From: Chrysopilus asiliformis
Lineage: Eukaryota; Arthropoda; Insecta; Diptera; Rhagionidae
NCBI GenBank assembly: GCA_964034945.1
Contig: OZ035962.1
Span: 50,586,231 to 50,650,230 of the forward strand
DNA: 64,000 bases
Direction: 5' to 3'
Shown here: positions 32,628 through 43,255 of the stretch, piece after piece
Numbering within the stretch: position 1 is the stretch's first letter
Layout: each line of letters starts with the position of its first letter
Program-made: the position numbers and the translations under genes
The notes under the pieces: model-generated
What the model was told of the DNA's origin: nothing
The model's input: only the letters and a program-made list of their open reading frames with translations
The model's database searches: none

Positions 32628-33735
32628 ATGTGCTTTAAATTCATTTACACCGATTTCTCCAAAGCGTTTGATTTAGTAAATCACAAGATCTTATTATCAA
32701 AGCTAGAGAAATACGGTGTAAAAGGAAACCTATTGTCTTTACTTGCATCCTACTTGACGAATAGAGAAAACTGTGTAGTAGTCAACAATATTATGTCTAA
32801 ATGTTTCAGTCCATGTAGTGGTGTACCGCAAGGTTCTGTATTGGGTCCTTTTTTGTTTTTAATTTTTATAAATGACTTACCACAATTTTTATCATCGGAC
32901 TCTCTTTTATTTGCGGACGATCTTAAGATTTTGAAAGTGATTAAATCATCTACATTAGACTGCGAAACTTTACAACTTGACCTTAATTCTTTATGTATGT
33001 GGTGCAAAAACAATGACCTTAGATTAAATATACCTAAGTGCAATACAATGACCTATTCCTTACTGAAAATTGTGACGAAATTTAAATATAAGATTGACAA
33101 CAAATTTTTGACTGAAATTTACAGTGTTTCTGATCTTGGTGTGATTTTTGATCAAAAGCTAAAATTTGACCACCATATACAAAATATTGCCAACAGAGCA
33201 CTACGACTTTTTTGGTTTTATTGTTCGTTCTTCTGTTTCCTTCAGTAATCCTCGTATTTGTATTACTCTTTTCATAAGTCTTGTTCGTAGTATACTTGAA
33301 TATTGTTCTGCTGTATGGTCTCCGTCATATATGTGTTACGTTAAGCAAATTGAACAAGTGCAAAGAAGGTTCACTAAACAAGTGTGCTTTAAATTCAAAA
33401 TAGAAAATGACAATTATAATAGACGCCTAACACACCTAAGCTTACCTAGTTTAGAAAAGCGCCGAATATTTCTCGATGAGTGCACCCTATTTAAAATATT
33501 TAATGGTTGTTTCAATAGCACTCTAAGCAATCGCCTTTATCTTAGATACTCTAATTTTCCGAACAGGCTTAATCTAATTTTTACACAGCCTCGAGCTACG
33601 ATAAATCCATACTTTCATTCCCCACTAGTACGGCTACCAAGAAACCACGATAACTTTCAATTTGGTTCTTTGGACATACCATACTTAACTTTTCGCCGTA
33701 AACTAATTATTTGGCTAAATGCAGAAATTTTTTAA
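32628..33735 (+). pseudogene. Non-LTR retrotransposon (jockey/CR1-type) reverse transcriptase remnant
   Basis: Frame 1 (32628 to about 33215): TDFSKAFDLVNH, GVPQGSVLGPFLFLIFINDL and the catalytic FADD at 32910-32921, so palm motifs A to C of a LINE RT are present. Near 33213 an extra T in a T run shifts the frame. Frame 2 continues to 33735 with SLVRSILEYCSAVWSP and IEQVQRRFTKQ, the C-terminal region of insect jockey/CR1-like ORF2. The endonuclease and RT fingers are missing: about 370 of roughly 900 codons, as expected for a 5'-truncated copy. The 3' end near 33855 is A-rich (AAATAAATAAAG). It sits inside the pogo-like element in sense orientation. Inactive. Confidence 0.88.
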
Positions 33736-33987
33736 TCTATTTTATTTATATAAAGTTTCATTTTATCTAATTTTTCAATTTTTTCTATCTTAATTTTGTA
33801 CACTATTGAGTTATTGGAGTCATATCTGTTCTGTAGCGATATTGTAAATAAATAAAGACCTTTCGCGATTAACGGCATAATACGAATACAAGTACGTATA
33901 TGTATGAACGTAGAATTTGATTATGTTTATTCAGTTTCCTTCATATTCTTCTTTTAACACTATAACATTTTGTTTAAAAAACTAACT

Positions 33988-34080
33988 ATGGATCCAACTA
34001 ATAAAATTAAACACAACTTCCTAACAATAAAAGAAACACTTGAAATTTTAAATAAATTAAAGAAAGGCAATAGCGCTAGA
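33988..34080 (+). pseudogene. pogo-type transposase N-terminus (CENP-B-like HTH)
   Basis: The ATG at 33988 opens about 31 codons reading NFLTIKETLEILNKLKKGNS. This fits the first helix of the CENP-B/pogo DNA-binding domain (K..LT..EKL.ILN.LE.G.S). The frame is then cut by a DINE-like element at about 34081. It is shorter than the ORFs usually called, but its position inside pogo-like ends supports it. The DDE/DDD catalytic domain is absent. Confidence 0.65.
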
Positions 34081-34081
34081 A

Positions 34082-34563
34082 GTCCGCCCGTCCTTCTGTC
34101 CGTCTGTCCGCCCGTCCTTCTGTCCGTCTGTCCGTCCATCCATTCGTCCGTCTGTCCGTCCGTCTGTCTGTCCATCTGTTGCGCGGATTGCGGGCGCACG
34201 GATTGAGCTAGAGACTTGAAATTTCACGCAGATTCATTTTTCGTAAATACAAGGCTAAGTTCGTTAATGGGTAAAAATGGACCATTCGAAAGAAAACGTT
34301 TTTTGCGAATATCTCAAAAACGGTGCATCTTATCAAAAAAGGGCAAGAACAAAAGTTATTTAGGATATGATTCTACATAAAACTCCCAAACATCAAAATC
34401 CGATTGAAATAAATTAAAAAAAAAAATCTTATTGAAAAGTTTGCTTTCAAAGCGGAATTTTGATACAACTGTTCGCTGTTCAATTAAACTTCGAACAATG
34501 CCATATCACCATATGGGTTTTCCATAATTGCCAGATTGTCACTTATAGCTTTCGTTATGTTTA
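34082..34563 (+). mobile_element. DINE-1-like Helentron, copy 12 (5' truncated, diverged)
   Basis: Starts in a (GTCY)n-like tract with CCGCCCGTCCTTCTG variants, then GGCGCACGG homologue, a missing GGTACC block, a mutated hairpin (TTGCCAGATTGTCA) and the end TTTCGTTATG. More diverged than other copies. Confidence 0.75.
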
Positions 34564-34669
34564 AACCAAAAATTAGGATGGAAATATATAGGTTTTAGTA
34601 ATTCGGACAAATCGATAATTCGGACAACGTCTGGTTTGCAATTGTCCGAATTATCGAGCCACCACTGTA

Positions 34670-34962
34670 TATACATAAATACACGACAAAATAATTATTA
34701 CCTACATATATTATTGTTTTCACTTCTGTTGGCAGTCCCCAATGACTGCCTGTTTTTTATTACTTAATTTATCTTTAAAATTTATATTCTTACTACTGAA
34801 TAAGTATAAACTACATCGCGCCAGGTACGGGTTCAATTCTGAGCGGTGGCAAAATATTTTTATTTTATTCTATTTTTTTTTTTTTGAAATTGAGTTTTTT
34901 AAACGTAAAATTAAAAATATCTGTTACGCATCGTCTTTTATTGGAAAAAGTGAAAACCATCT
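34670..34962 (+). repeat. Dispersed repeat with tRNA-like B box
   Basis: Matches 40680-40765 plus 41343-41445, which in the other copy are separated by a DINE-like insertion. It includes GCGCCAGGTACGGGTTCAAT, a pol III B-box-like GGTTCAATTC, but no foldable tRNA. Confidence 0.6.
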
Positions 34963-35160
34963 TCTCTATATATAAAATCGTTTAACCTGACGCCCAGCCC
35001 AAACCCCTCAAGATAGAGACTTGAAACTTTCAGAATATGTCCGAACCATCGCGTAGGCGCTCACTAATGCAAGATTTTTCGAAATTTTAGTGCTAAGGGG
35101 TTGAACGGGGGGTAAAGGGGGTTTGGGTGTTTTTAAACCGTGATTTTCGCTGATCACGAA
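34963..35160 (+). mobile_element. Helitron gamma head
   Basis: TCTATATATAAAATCGTTTA and CCTGACGCCCAGCCC start, running into the CGCTGATCACGAA motif of the shared 122-bp unit. Also at 46478-46680 and inverted at 14510-14660. Confidence 0.65.
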
Positions 35161-35162
35161 TC

Positions 35163-35790
35163 TATATATTTAAAAGGCAAAGCGATTTTGTTTGGATTTC
35201 TTTCCGCAGAGCTCCAACGGCTCCGATTTTGATGATCCTTTTTTTTTAAATGAAAGCTCTATAGCTGTAGATATGTCCGTTTTACTTTTTTTTTCAATTT
35301 TTAATAATACTTTATTAGTTATTTGCCTTTCAATATTATAAATATGCTGCTAAGTCTTCAATGTTAACACGACATTCCACACTGTCTGATCAGCGCAGTG
35401 AGTTAGCAGTTGGACTACCATGCTACCATGCGCCAGGCACCGGGTTCAATTCTGATCGGTGACAAAATTCTTTTTTTTTCTTTTCAAATTTTTTTTGTTG
35501 ATTTATTTACTTTTATTAATATTTTATTACTTAATTTATCTTTAAGTTTACATTTTTACTTCTGAATAAGTGTTAGACTACAATGCGCCAGATGTGCGGG
35601 TTCGATTCCGAGTTTTGACCAAATGTTTTTTTTAATTTTTTTTTTTGACCTTAAATTACTTATTTTATTTATATTATACTTCTTTAGGCGCGTTAAGCGA
35701 TTTTTGGATGGGTAAAGTCTCATGAGTTCGCGTCACCAACATGCTAATTTAACAGCTTAAGAATGCTGATTCACTTTCATTTGATTTTTT
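35163..35790 (+). mobile_element. Helitron beta head inserted in a Helitron unit
   Basis: GATCACGAA is followed directly by TCTATATATTTAAAAGGC, i.e. a TC end next to A. The rest matches 22195-22800, with SINE-like B boxes at 35445-35460 and 35595-35610. Confidence 0.6.
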
Positions 35791-35835
35791 TAACCGACTT
35801 CCAAAAAGGAAAAGGTTCTCAATTCCACCTGAATC

Positions 35836-37960
35836 TATGTTTTTAATTTTGCCTAAAAAACATTTCCCGATCACTCCTGAGTCGATTGGAGTCATATTAA
35901 AAAAATGTCTTTCTGTCTGTCAGTCTGTCAGTCTGTCAGTCTGTCAGTCTGTCAGTCTGTCAGTCTGTCAGTCTGTCAGTCTGTCAGTCTGTCAGTCTGT
36001 CAGTCTGTCAGTCTGTCAGTCTGTCAGTCTGTCAGTCTGTCAGTCTGTCAGTCTGTCAGTCTGTCAGTCTGTCAGTCTGTCAGTCTGTCAGTCTGTCAGT
36101 CTGTCAGTCTGTCAGTCTGTCAGTCTGTCAGTCTGTCAGTCTGTCAGTCTGTCAGTCTGTCAGTCTGTCAGTCTGTCAGTCTGTCAGTCTGTCAGTCTGT
36201 CAGTCTGTCAGTCTGTCAGTCTGTCAGTCTGTCAGTCTGTCAGTCTGTCAGTCTGTCAGTCTGTCAGTCTGTCAGTCTGTCAGTCTGTCAGTCTGTCAGT
36301 CTGTCAGTCTGTCAGTCTGTCAGTCTGTCAGTCTGTCAGTCTGTCAGTCTGTCAGTCTGTCAGTCTGTCAGTCTGTCAGTCTGTCAGTCTGTCAGTCTGT
36401 CAGTCTGTCAGTCTGTCAGTCTGTCAGTCTGTCAGTCTGTCAGTCTGTCAGTCTGTCAGTCTGTCAGTCTGTCAGTCTGTCAGTCTGTCAGTCTGTCAGT
36501 CTGTCAGTCTGTCAGTCTGTCAGTCTGTCAGTCTGTCAGTCTGTCAGTCTGTCAGTCTGTCAGTCTGTCAGTCTGTCAGTCTGTCAGTCTGTCAGTCTGT
36601 CAGTCTGTCAGTCTGTCAGTCTGTCAGTCTGTCAGTCTGTCAGTCTGTCAGTCTGTCAGTCTGTCAGTCTGTCAGTCTGTCAGTCTGTCAGTCTGTCAGT
36701 CTGTCAGTCTGTCAGTCTGTCAGTCTGTCAGTCTGTCAGTCTGTCAGTCTGTCAGTCTGTCAGTCTGTCAGTCTGTCAGTCTGTCAGTCTGTCAGTCTGT
36801 CAGTCTGTCAGTCTGTCAGTCTGTCAGTCTGTCAGTCTGTCAGTCTGTCAGTCTGTCAGTCTGTCAGTCTGTCAGTCTGTCAGTCTGTCAGTCTGTCAGT
36901 CTGTCAGTCTGTCAGTCTGTCAGTCTGTCAGTCTGTCAGTCTGTCAGTCTGTCAGTCTGTCAGTCTGTCAGTCTGTCAGTCTGTCAGTCTGTCAGTCTGT
37001 CAGTCTGTCAGTCTGTCAGTCTGTCAGTCTGTCAGTCTGTCAGTCTGTCAGTCTGTCAGTCTGTCAGTCTGTCAGTCTGTCAGTCTGTCAGTCTGTCAGT
37101 CTGTCAGTCTGTCAGTCTGTCAGTCTGTCAGTCTGTCAGTCTGTCAGTCTGTCAGTCTGTCAGTCTGTCAGTCTGTCTGTCAGTCTGTCAGTCTGTCTGT
37201 CAGTCTGTCAGTCTGTCTGTCAGTCTGTGTACAAGATTTCTCAAAAACTAATAGAGCTAGCGCCATGAAATTTTATAGGCGTGTTGGGTCCTGAAATGGG
37301 ACGATCCTATCAACTTTTGGTGGAAATCCGTTAACCGGAAGTATCCAAAATGGCGGTTTTTCAAAAATCGCAATTTCGTTTTTCTCGATTTACTCCCAAA
37401 CTACGCGTTTTTTAGTGGTCTTAAGTATGACAAAACTTAGAGAAAATAAAATTTCTCACACTTTTGTCTTTAGCTATAACTCGATATCTCAACCCGTTGT
37501 CGAGATAAACCGTTATTTCCAAAAAAACAGTTTTTTGCGATTATCTCGAAAACTAACGGGTTTTTGCTGACTGAATGTATGAAGTGAATTAATGAGAATG
37601 GCATTCTGCACAATTTTGTTTCTTACCGTTATCCGTTATCTTTTACCGTTATTGTGATATTTTCATTAATATGTAAAAAATCATATTTTTTGCGAATAAT
37701 TTGCAAACTAACGGTTTTTCGACAAGTCAGTTAAAAGAATAATTAAAGATGTTAACATTTTCTACATTTTTGCCATTTACCGTAAATTGATATCTTTTAC
37801 AGTTCTCAAGTTATCTCAAATTTTGTACGTTTTTGATATTTTTGAATAAACCAAGAATTTATTGGGAGGTCGTCTTAGGTTGACAACGCGACAGGGCTCT
37901 AGCATAAATTGCGCAGGGTCGTAGATTTTGTAGAAGAAAGTTTTGTGTTGACCACAACTG
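35836..37960 (+). repeat. Repeat R, copy 2, with expanded satellite
   Basis: Near-identical to 2994-4520 outside the satellite and the Harbinger. It is inserted in repeat M, which resumes at about 37965 (ATGTATGTTCACGCC). Confidence 0.85.
35917..37228 (+). repeat. CTGTCAGT 8-bp satellite, about 160 copies
   Basis: 157 perfect CAGTCTGT units run from 35921 to 37176 with no point difference. Then come two 20-bp units (two 8-mers plus CTGT) and one final 8-mer. Plus-strand frames are open only because the unit lacks stops; the opposite strand is interrupted. Confidence 0.98.
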
Positions 37961-38064
37961 ATATTTTTTAATGTATGTTCACGCCTAACTTTTTACTGGG
38001 TTGACCGATTTTGGCATCCCAAAGAGAAAGTTGTACAGAAAGTTCCTGGCTGGGCCCGGGTTCG

Positions 38065-38380
38065 TTCATGGGCAAAAATAGAACATTAGGGTGGGTGGGG
38101 GGGGGGGGGGGTCCCCCCATACAAACGAAATTTTTTTTTGCGAATTTATCAAAAACGGTGCATCTTATCAAAAAAGTGTAAGAACAAAAGTTATTTAGAA
38201 TATGATTCTACATAAAACTCCCATACATCAAAATCCGATTGGAATAAATTTTAAAAAATCTTATTGGAAAGTTCGACTTCAAAGTGGAATTTTGGTACAG
38301 CTGCTCGAATTAAGATACCAACATCACCATACAGGTTTTCAATAATTGCCAGATTGACAATTATAGCTTTTGTTATGTTT
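38065..38380 (+). mobile_element. DINE-1-like 3' half, copy 13, with G run
   Basis: Paralogue of 27235-27532 with a 15-G run (38097-38111) and a mutated GGTACC (GGTCCCCCC). Confidence 0.8.
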
Positions 38381-38381
38381 T

Positions 38382-38521
38382 TATACCCGTATGGTGAAAC
38401 CAAAGGGTATATTAACTTTGCCTTACCGTTTGTAACGCCAAGATCCCGTCATCGCACAAAAAAATGAATTACACCAGTGTGTTTAGAATGATAAAAATAT
38501 TTAATTTCTGCATGTCCGTCC

Positions 38522-38575
<54 letters not shown>

Positions 38576-38965
38576 CTGTGGCGCGGATTGCGGGCGCACG
38601 GATTGAGCTAGAGACTTGAAAGTTTGCACAGATCCGTTTTTCGTAAAATGCGAGGCTAGGTTCGTTAATGGGCAAAAATGGACCATTAGGGGGGGTACCC
38701 CCCATACGAACGAAATCGTTTTTTGTGAATATCTCAAAAACTGTGCATCTTATCAAAAAAGTGCAAGAACAAAAGTTATTTAGGATATGATTCTACATAA
38801 AACTCCCATACATCAAAATCCGATTGGAATAAATTTAAAAAAATCTTTTTGGAAAGTTTGACTTCAAAGTGGAATTTTGGTATAACTGTTCGAATTTTGA
38901 TACGAATATCACCATACGGGTCTCCAATGATTGCCAGATTGGCAATTATAGCTTTTGTTATGTTT
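38382..38965 (+). mobile_element. DINE-1-like Helentron, copy 14 (complete)
   Basis: A complete element placed directly after copy 13. The paralogous locus at 27532 has no second element, so it came in after the duplication. Confidence 0.9.
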
Positions 38966-39204
38966 TTACGTTGTGTTCAGTACAACACAAGGAAGGTTCT
39001 TTTATATATTTCCCCCGTGTTAACCTACCCCTTCAAACCCCTCCCTGCTTGGGATATCGAGTAAAATTCTTTGTATTGTGTTCAGTACAATATCTGGAAG
39101 ATTCTTTTATATATTTCTCCTCTGCTGACTTATCCCCTCAAACCCTTTGTAATTTTACCTATATTAAAAATTGAAACTAAAAACGTTCGAAATAAAAAAA
39201 AAAT

Positions 39205-39775
39205 TCTAAAACCGACTTTTAAAAAAAAAACTGAAAAGAAAAAAAAGCACTAAAAAGAAAAAAATAATTTAAAACTATGTCCATTAATAGCGTATTTAAA
39301 ATTCGGCTTTTTTGGAGTGGCGTTAAATTTGCAACTAAAATAAAATAAATACTTTCTAACCCTTAAGGCTAATCGTGCTGTTGCTGCCACTAAGAACTAA
39401 GATCGACTCTAAAAATTGTTGCCAAACAGATTAACTATAGACACGGCTCTTAGAAGCACCAAAACTAAGTTCTTTTATGTCCCAAATTGGATTCCCTATT
39501 TTTAAGCAATCGCTATAAAAAAGCCCACTGTCCATATGTTACTATTTTTTGTAGAAATCTATCCTATTTTTTGTCTCCATGTACAAACTGATTTTGTGCG
39601 AAATTTGACAATAGAAATTTTACAAAGATTTTATTTAGTGTAAATTTAACGCCACTCCAAAAAAGCCGAATTTTAAATACGCTATTAATGACCATAGTTT
39701 TAAATTATTATTTTCTTTTTAATGCTTTTTTTTCTTTTCAGTTTTTTTTTCTAAAAGTCGGTTTTATTTTTTTAG
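39205..39775. mobile_element. Fold-back element J2
   Basis: Arms of about 125 bp (39205-39335 and 39640-39775) with a loop of about 300 bp, longer than in J1. Arm bases differ from J1 but match each other within J2. Confidence 0.88.
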
Positions 39776-39782
39776 AAAATTT

Positions 39783-40250
39783 TTTTTATACAGAAAAAAT
39801 TGCTTTTTTTTTGGAAGACAATACCGAGCAAAATAAAAACATAACAAAAGCTATAATTGCCAATCTGGCAATCATTGGAGACCCGTATGGTGATATTCGT
39901 ATCAAAATTCGAACAGTTATACCAAAATTCCACTTTGAAGTCAAACTTTCCAATAAGATTTTTTAAAATTTATTCCAATCGGATTTTAATGTATGGGAGT
40001 TTTATGTAGAATCATATCCTAAATAACTTTTGTTCTTGAACTTTTTTGATAAGACGCACCGTTTTTGAGATATTCAGAAAAAAAGTTTTCGTTCGTATGG
40101 GGGGTACCCCCCCTAATGGTCCATTTTTGCCCATTAACGAACTTAGCCTCGTATTTTACGAAAAACGGATCTGTGCAAACTTTCAAGTCTCTAGCTCAAT
40201 CCGTGCGCCCGCAATCCGCGCCACAGACAGACAGACGGACGGACAGACAG

Positions 40251-40285
<35 letters not shown>

Positions 40286-40570
40286 GACAGACAGACGGAC
40301 GGACATGCAATTAAATATTTTTATCATTCTAAACACACTGGTGTAATTCATTTTTTTGTGCGATGACGGGATCTTGGCGTTACAAACGGTAAGGCAAAGT
40401 TAATATACCCTTTGGTTTCACCGTACGGGTATAATTAGCGAGGAAATTTCTGAATAGCACATGGCTTTCTTACACAACAAAAAAACGATTTTTTTTTGGA
40501 AAATATCATACAGGAAAATAAAATTACACAGAAAATTTCTGAACAGCACACGGCATTCTTATACAGAAAA
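39783..40570 (+). repeat. Tandem repeat of 85-95-bp units, third array, interrupted
   Basis: Unit 1 is split by a DINE-like element after GAGCAAAATAAA and resumes at ATTAGCGAGGAAATTTCTGA. One unit present in the other arrays is missing. Confidence 0.82.
39838..40434 (-). mobile_element. DINE-1-like Helentron, copy 15, with clean insertion site
   Basis: The empty site CAAAATAAAATTAGCG is preserved at 23420-23440 and 28506-28525. Read on the element strand, insertion is between T and T without target duplication, the Helentron rule. Both ends are complete; one 13-mer has a single change (CCGTACGGGT). Confidence 0.92.
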
Positions 40571-40765
40571 AATTAAATATCTCTAGCATTTTTTTGTAAC
40601 CTTAATATGCATATTGACTTTTATTTAAAATTTACTGTTTATTAGCATATATTTTCGGAATTTCAGGTTGAAAAATATATAGGTATAAATACGCGACAAA
40701 ATAATTATTACCTTACATATATTATTGTTTTCACTTCTGTTGGCAGTCCCCAATGACTGCCTGTT

Positions 40766-41342
40766 TTTATACCCGTATGGTGAAACCAAAGGTATATTAA
40801 CTTTGCCTTACCGTTTGTAACGCCAAGATCCCGTCATCACACATAAAAATGAATAACACCAGTGTGTTTAGAATGATAAAAATAATTAATTTCTGCATGT
40901 CCGTCCGTCTGTCCGTCTGTCTGTCTGTCTGTCCGTCTGTCTGTCCGTCCGTCTGTCTGTGGCGCGGATTGCGAGCGCACGGATTGAGCTAGAGACTTGA
41001 AATTTTGCACAGATCCGTTTTTCGTAAAATGTGAGGCTAAGTTCGTTAATGGGCAAAAATGGACCATTAGGGGGGGTACCCCCCATACGAACGAAAACTT
41101 TTTTTCTGAATATCTCAAAAACGGTGAATTTTATCAAAAAAGTCCAAGAACAAAAGTTATTTAGGATATGATTCTACATAAAACTCCCATACATGAAAAT
41201 CCGATTGGAATAAATTTTAAAAAATCTTATTGGAAAATTTGACTTCAAAGTGGAATTTTGATACAACTGTTTGCTGTTCACTTAAATCACCATACGGGTT
41301 TTCAATAATTGCCAGATTGGCAATTATAGCTTTTGTTATGTT
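40766..41342 (+). mobile_element. DINE-1-like Helentron, copy 16 (complete)
   Basis: Inserted in the T run of GACTGCCTGTTTTTTATTAC. The empty version is at 34744-34765. Homopolymer length hides the exact base. Confidence 0.92.
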
Positions 41343-41651
41343 TTATTACTTAATTTATCTTTAAAATTTATATTCTTACTACTGAATAAGTGTAAACTAC
41401 ATCGCGCCAGGTACGGGTTCAATTCTGAGCGGTGGCAAAATATTTTTTTTGAAGTGAAAACTTCTTTAGCGGCGTTGTGAGTGATTTCAAACTCGATGAA
41501 ACGAAAAAGCGACAGTAAAAAGAGATAGGATATTTTAGCCTGCGAGAAAATGAGATAGAATACAGATGCGTGCCGGTCAATTTATCGTAAACAAGAGTGA
41601 TGGGAAGTGGGAAGGGAAAAGTGGTAGGAGGGAGGAAGTGGAGAGAGGAGG
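41343..41651 (+). repeat. Flank shared with 8310-8600
   Basis: GAAGTGAAAACTTCTTTAGC and GTGGAGAGAGGAGG match 8319-8343 and 8554-8570. The homopurine tract is short here (41595-41650). Confidence 0.65.
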
Positions 41652-41979
41652 CACCGTTGCCAGATCGGGGGTTTTAGCCCCCGTTTTGGGGGTTTTTTTA
41701 GCTCACGGGGGGTGTTTTGGGGGTGCTTTTTATTTTTTGAAATTCAGGGGTTTTTTCAGGGGGAAATCGTGATAGTTGAAATAAAATTTTTTCTGAATTA
41801 TAATATAATTTTTTTTTAAAATTCTTGTTTGATGTGAAACCTGTGTAAAGAATTTGCTTCACATGTTATAATTTAGCGTCATGACCCTTGTGTGTGCTAC
41901 ATAAAAATCAAATTCGGTTCACGTCGTTGATTATGATATGATTTCGAAGGAAGGAAAAAAATCCAGATTATCAATAAGT

Positions 41980-42718
41980 CCTGGGCATCAATCGTATAAC
42001 GAGACGCGTCTCCGTCTTTGAGCTGAGACGGCGACATCGACGCGACACGTTTTTCTAATCGTGTATCGCGACACTAAAAAGTTTTAACGTTCAATGGATT
42101 GAATTTCTTAAATCAATTATAGGTCATGCTAATTAAAGCTTTCCGACTGCACAATACGAACCAGTTTTGCTCACTACAAGTATCTTGCTACAGAAACGTC
42201 AAAATAAAAATGTTTGGATTAGCTGAAATTAATTTTATGTTAAGTTCACCAGAATAAAGTGAATTACGAGTTGTTCGCAGGTTCTAAAGGGACATAAATG
42301 ATCCGTTCCAGCTCATCTCAAACTCGTAATTTATAATTAATAGATTTTTTGCTTGAAGTGAATAAAAATCAAATCCTCCCACAAAAGTTTTTTTCTTTTT
42401 GTTGCCGGAGGCACCAGTATCAAACGCGCCCCTCGCTAAGGCTTTATTTTCATCTATGAACCTTACAAGGGGTTCCCACTGGTTTTAACTCGTTATCTTC
42501 CTGAAATAATATAAATTTAATATAATTTAACTTATATTTACTTTGGTTCCTCCATTGTGAAATGACAGACGCAATGACACTGAGCGACACCTCGAACTGT
42601 GTCGCTGAACGAAAAGACGCGTCGCTAGTCTGCAACGACGCGTCTCCATACACGATTGCTTTTCTTAATGAAAGACGCGATTTCGTGTTTGCGTCGCGTT
42701 ATACGATTGATGCCCAGG
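41980..42718. mobile_element. Inverted-repeat element with GACGCGTC subterminal repeats
   Basis: 22-bp perfect ends, CCTGGGCATCAATCGTATAA at the left and its complement ending at 42718. Both ends hold GACGCGTCTC or AGACGCG repeats. No clear target duplication, perhaps because the next MITE abuts it. No coding. Confidence 0.72.
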
Positions 42719-42949
42719 GCACCAATCATGTATTCGGACGCGTCTCTGTCTTTCGACTTCGACGCAGCTTTTAACTCTTGACTTCGCCATATCTGCTTGA
42801 AATTTCGCGGAATCGTCACTATGAATCGAAACGTGATTCTGACTGTCACTCCAGGAAATTTAAAGCTGCTGATATGGCGAAGTCAAGAGTCAAAAGCTGC
42901 GTCGAAGTAGATAGACAGAGACGCGTCGAGATACATGATTCCAGCCCTG
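42715..42949. mobile_element. Fold-back MITE, 235 bp
   Basis: Arms of about 78 bp. The left starts CAGGGCACCAATCATGTAT, the right ends ATACATGATTCCAGCCCTG. GACGCGTCTCTGTCT in the arms links it to the neighbouring 41980-42718 element. Confidence 0.82.
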
Positions 42950-43255
42950 ATTTTCATCACAGAGAAGTATAATAGACAGAGAAACAATTTGCACTACAGT
43001 TTCTGTGGCATTTATGCTTCATACAAAACTCTAAATTTCCGTGGCTCCCCTGTTGGATGTATTAGTGAGTGGATCGTAAAAACCAATTCTCTCTCATTCG
43101 TATGTGACGCCAGCCATCATTCGCATAGGATCATTCGAATAGGAGAGCTGGTAACGCAAAAATGAGATGAGAGTGAACCGAACATCTCTTCATCTCTTTA
43201 CCAACACAAGCATGGGGAGCTACGGCTAGTATAATTTTATTCGATTGAGCTGTGG

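Larger units (their letters stand above)
32428..34667 (+). mobile_element. pogo/Tigger-like element with LINE and DINE-like insertions
   Basis: Perfect terminal inverted repeats, CAGTGGTGGCTCGATAATTC at 32428 and its complement ending at 34667, flanked by TA (32426-32427 and 34668-34669). Extra TAATTCGGACA and TAATCCGGACA copies just inside the left end look like transposase-binding subterminal repeats. TA duplication, CAGT ends and GATAATTCGGACA are typical of pogo/Tigger. Only the first part of its transposase (33988-34080) remains. Confidence 0.88.
35793..40680 (+). repeat. Third copy of the duplicated segment (unit C)
   Basis: Same order as 27069-28876: repeat M, DINE-like 3' half, TTTTACGTTGTG, fold-back J, 85-95-bp array, TTTACTGTTTATTAGCATAT. 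It is longer because repeat R with its satellite and two DINE-like elements were added, and it lacks the 246-bp hAT MITE. Confidence 0.82.

Noticed and set aside
32750..33043. 97-codon minus-strand frame within the LINE
   Set aside because: Antisense shadow of the RT palm region.
35837..37294. 485- and 448-codon open frames with SVCQSVSL repeats
   Set aside because: An 8-bp satellite without stop codons on one strand gives open frames in all three phases. There is no coding evidence.
1857..41118. Many open frames with TDRQTDRQTDG or SVCPSVC runs
   Set aside because: Translations of the (GTCY)n tract inside DINE-like elements.
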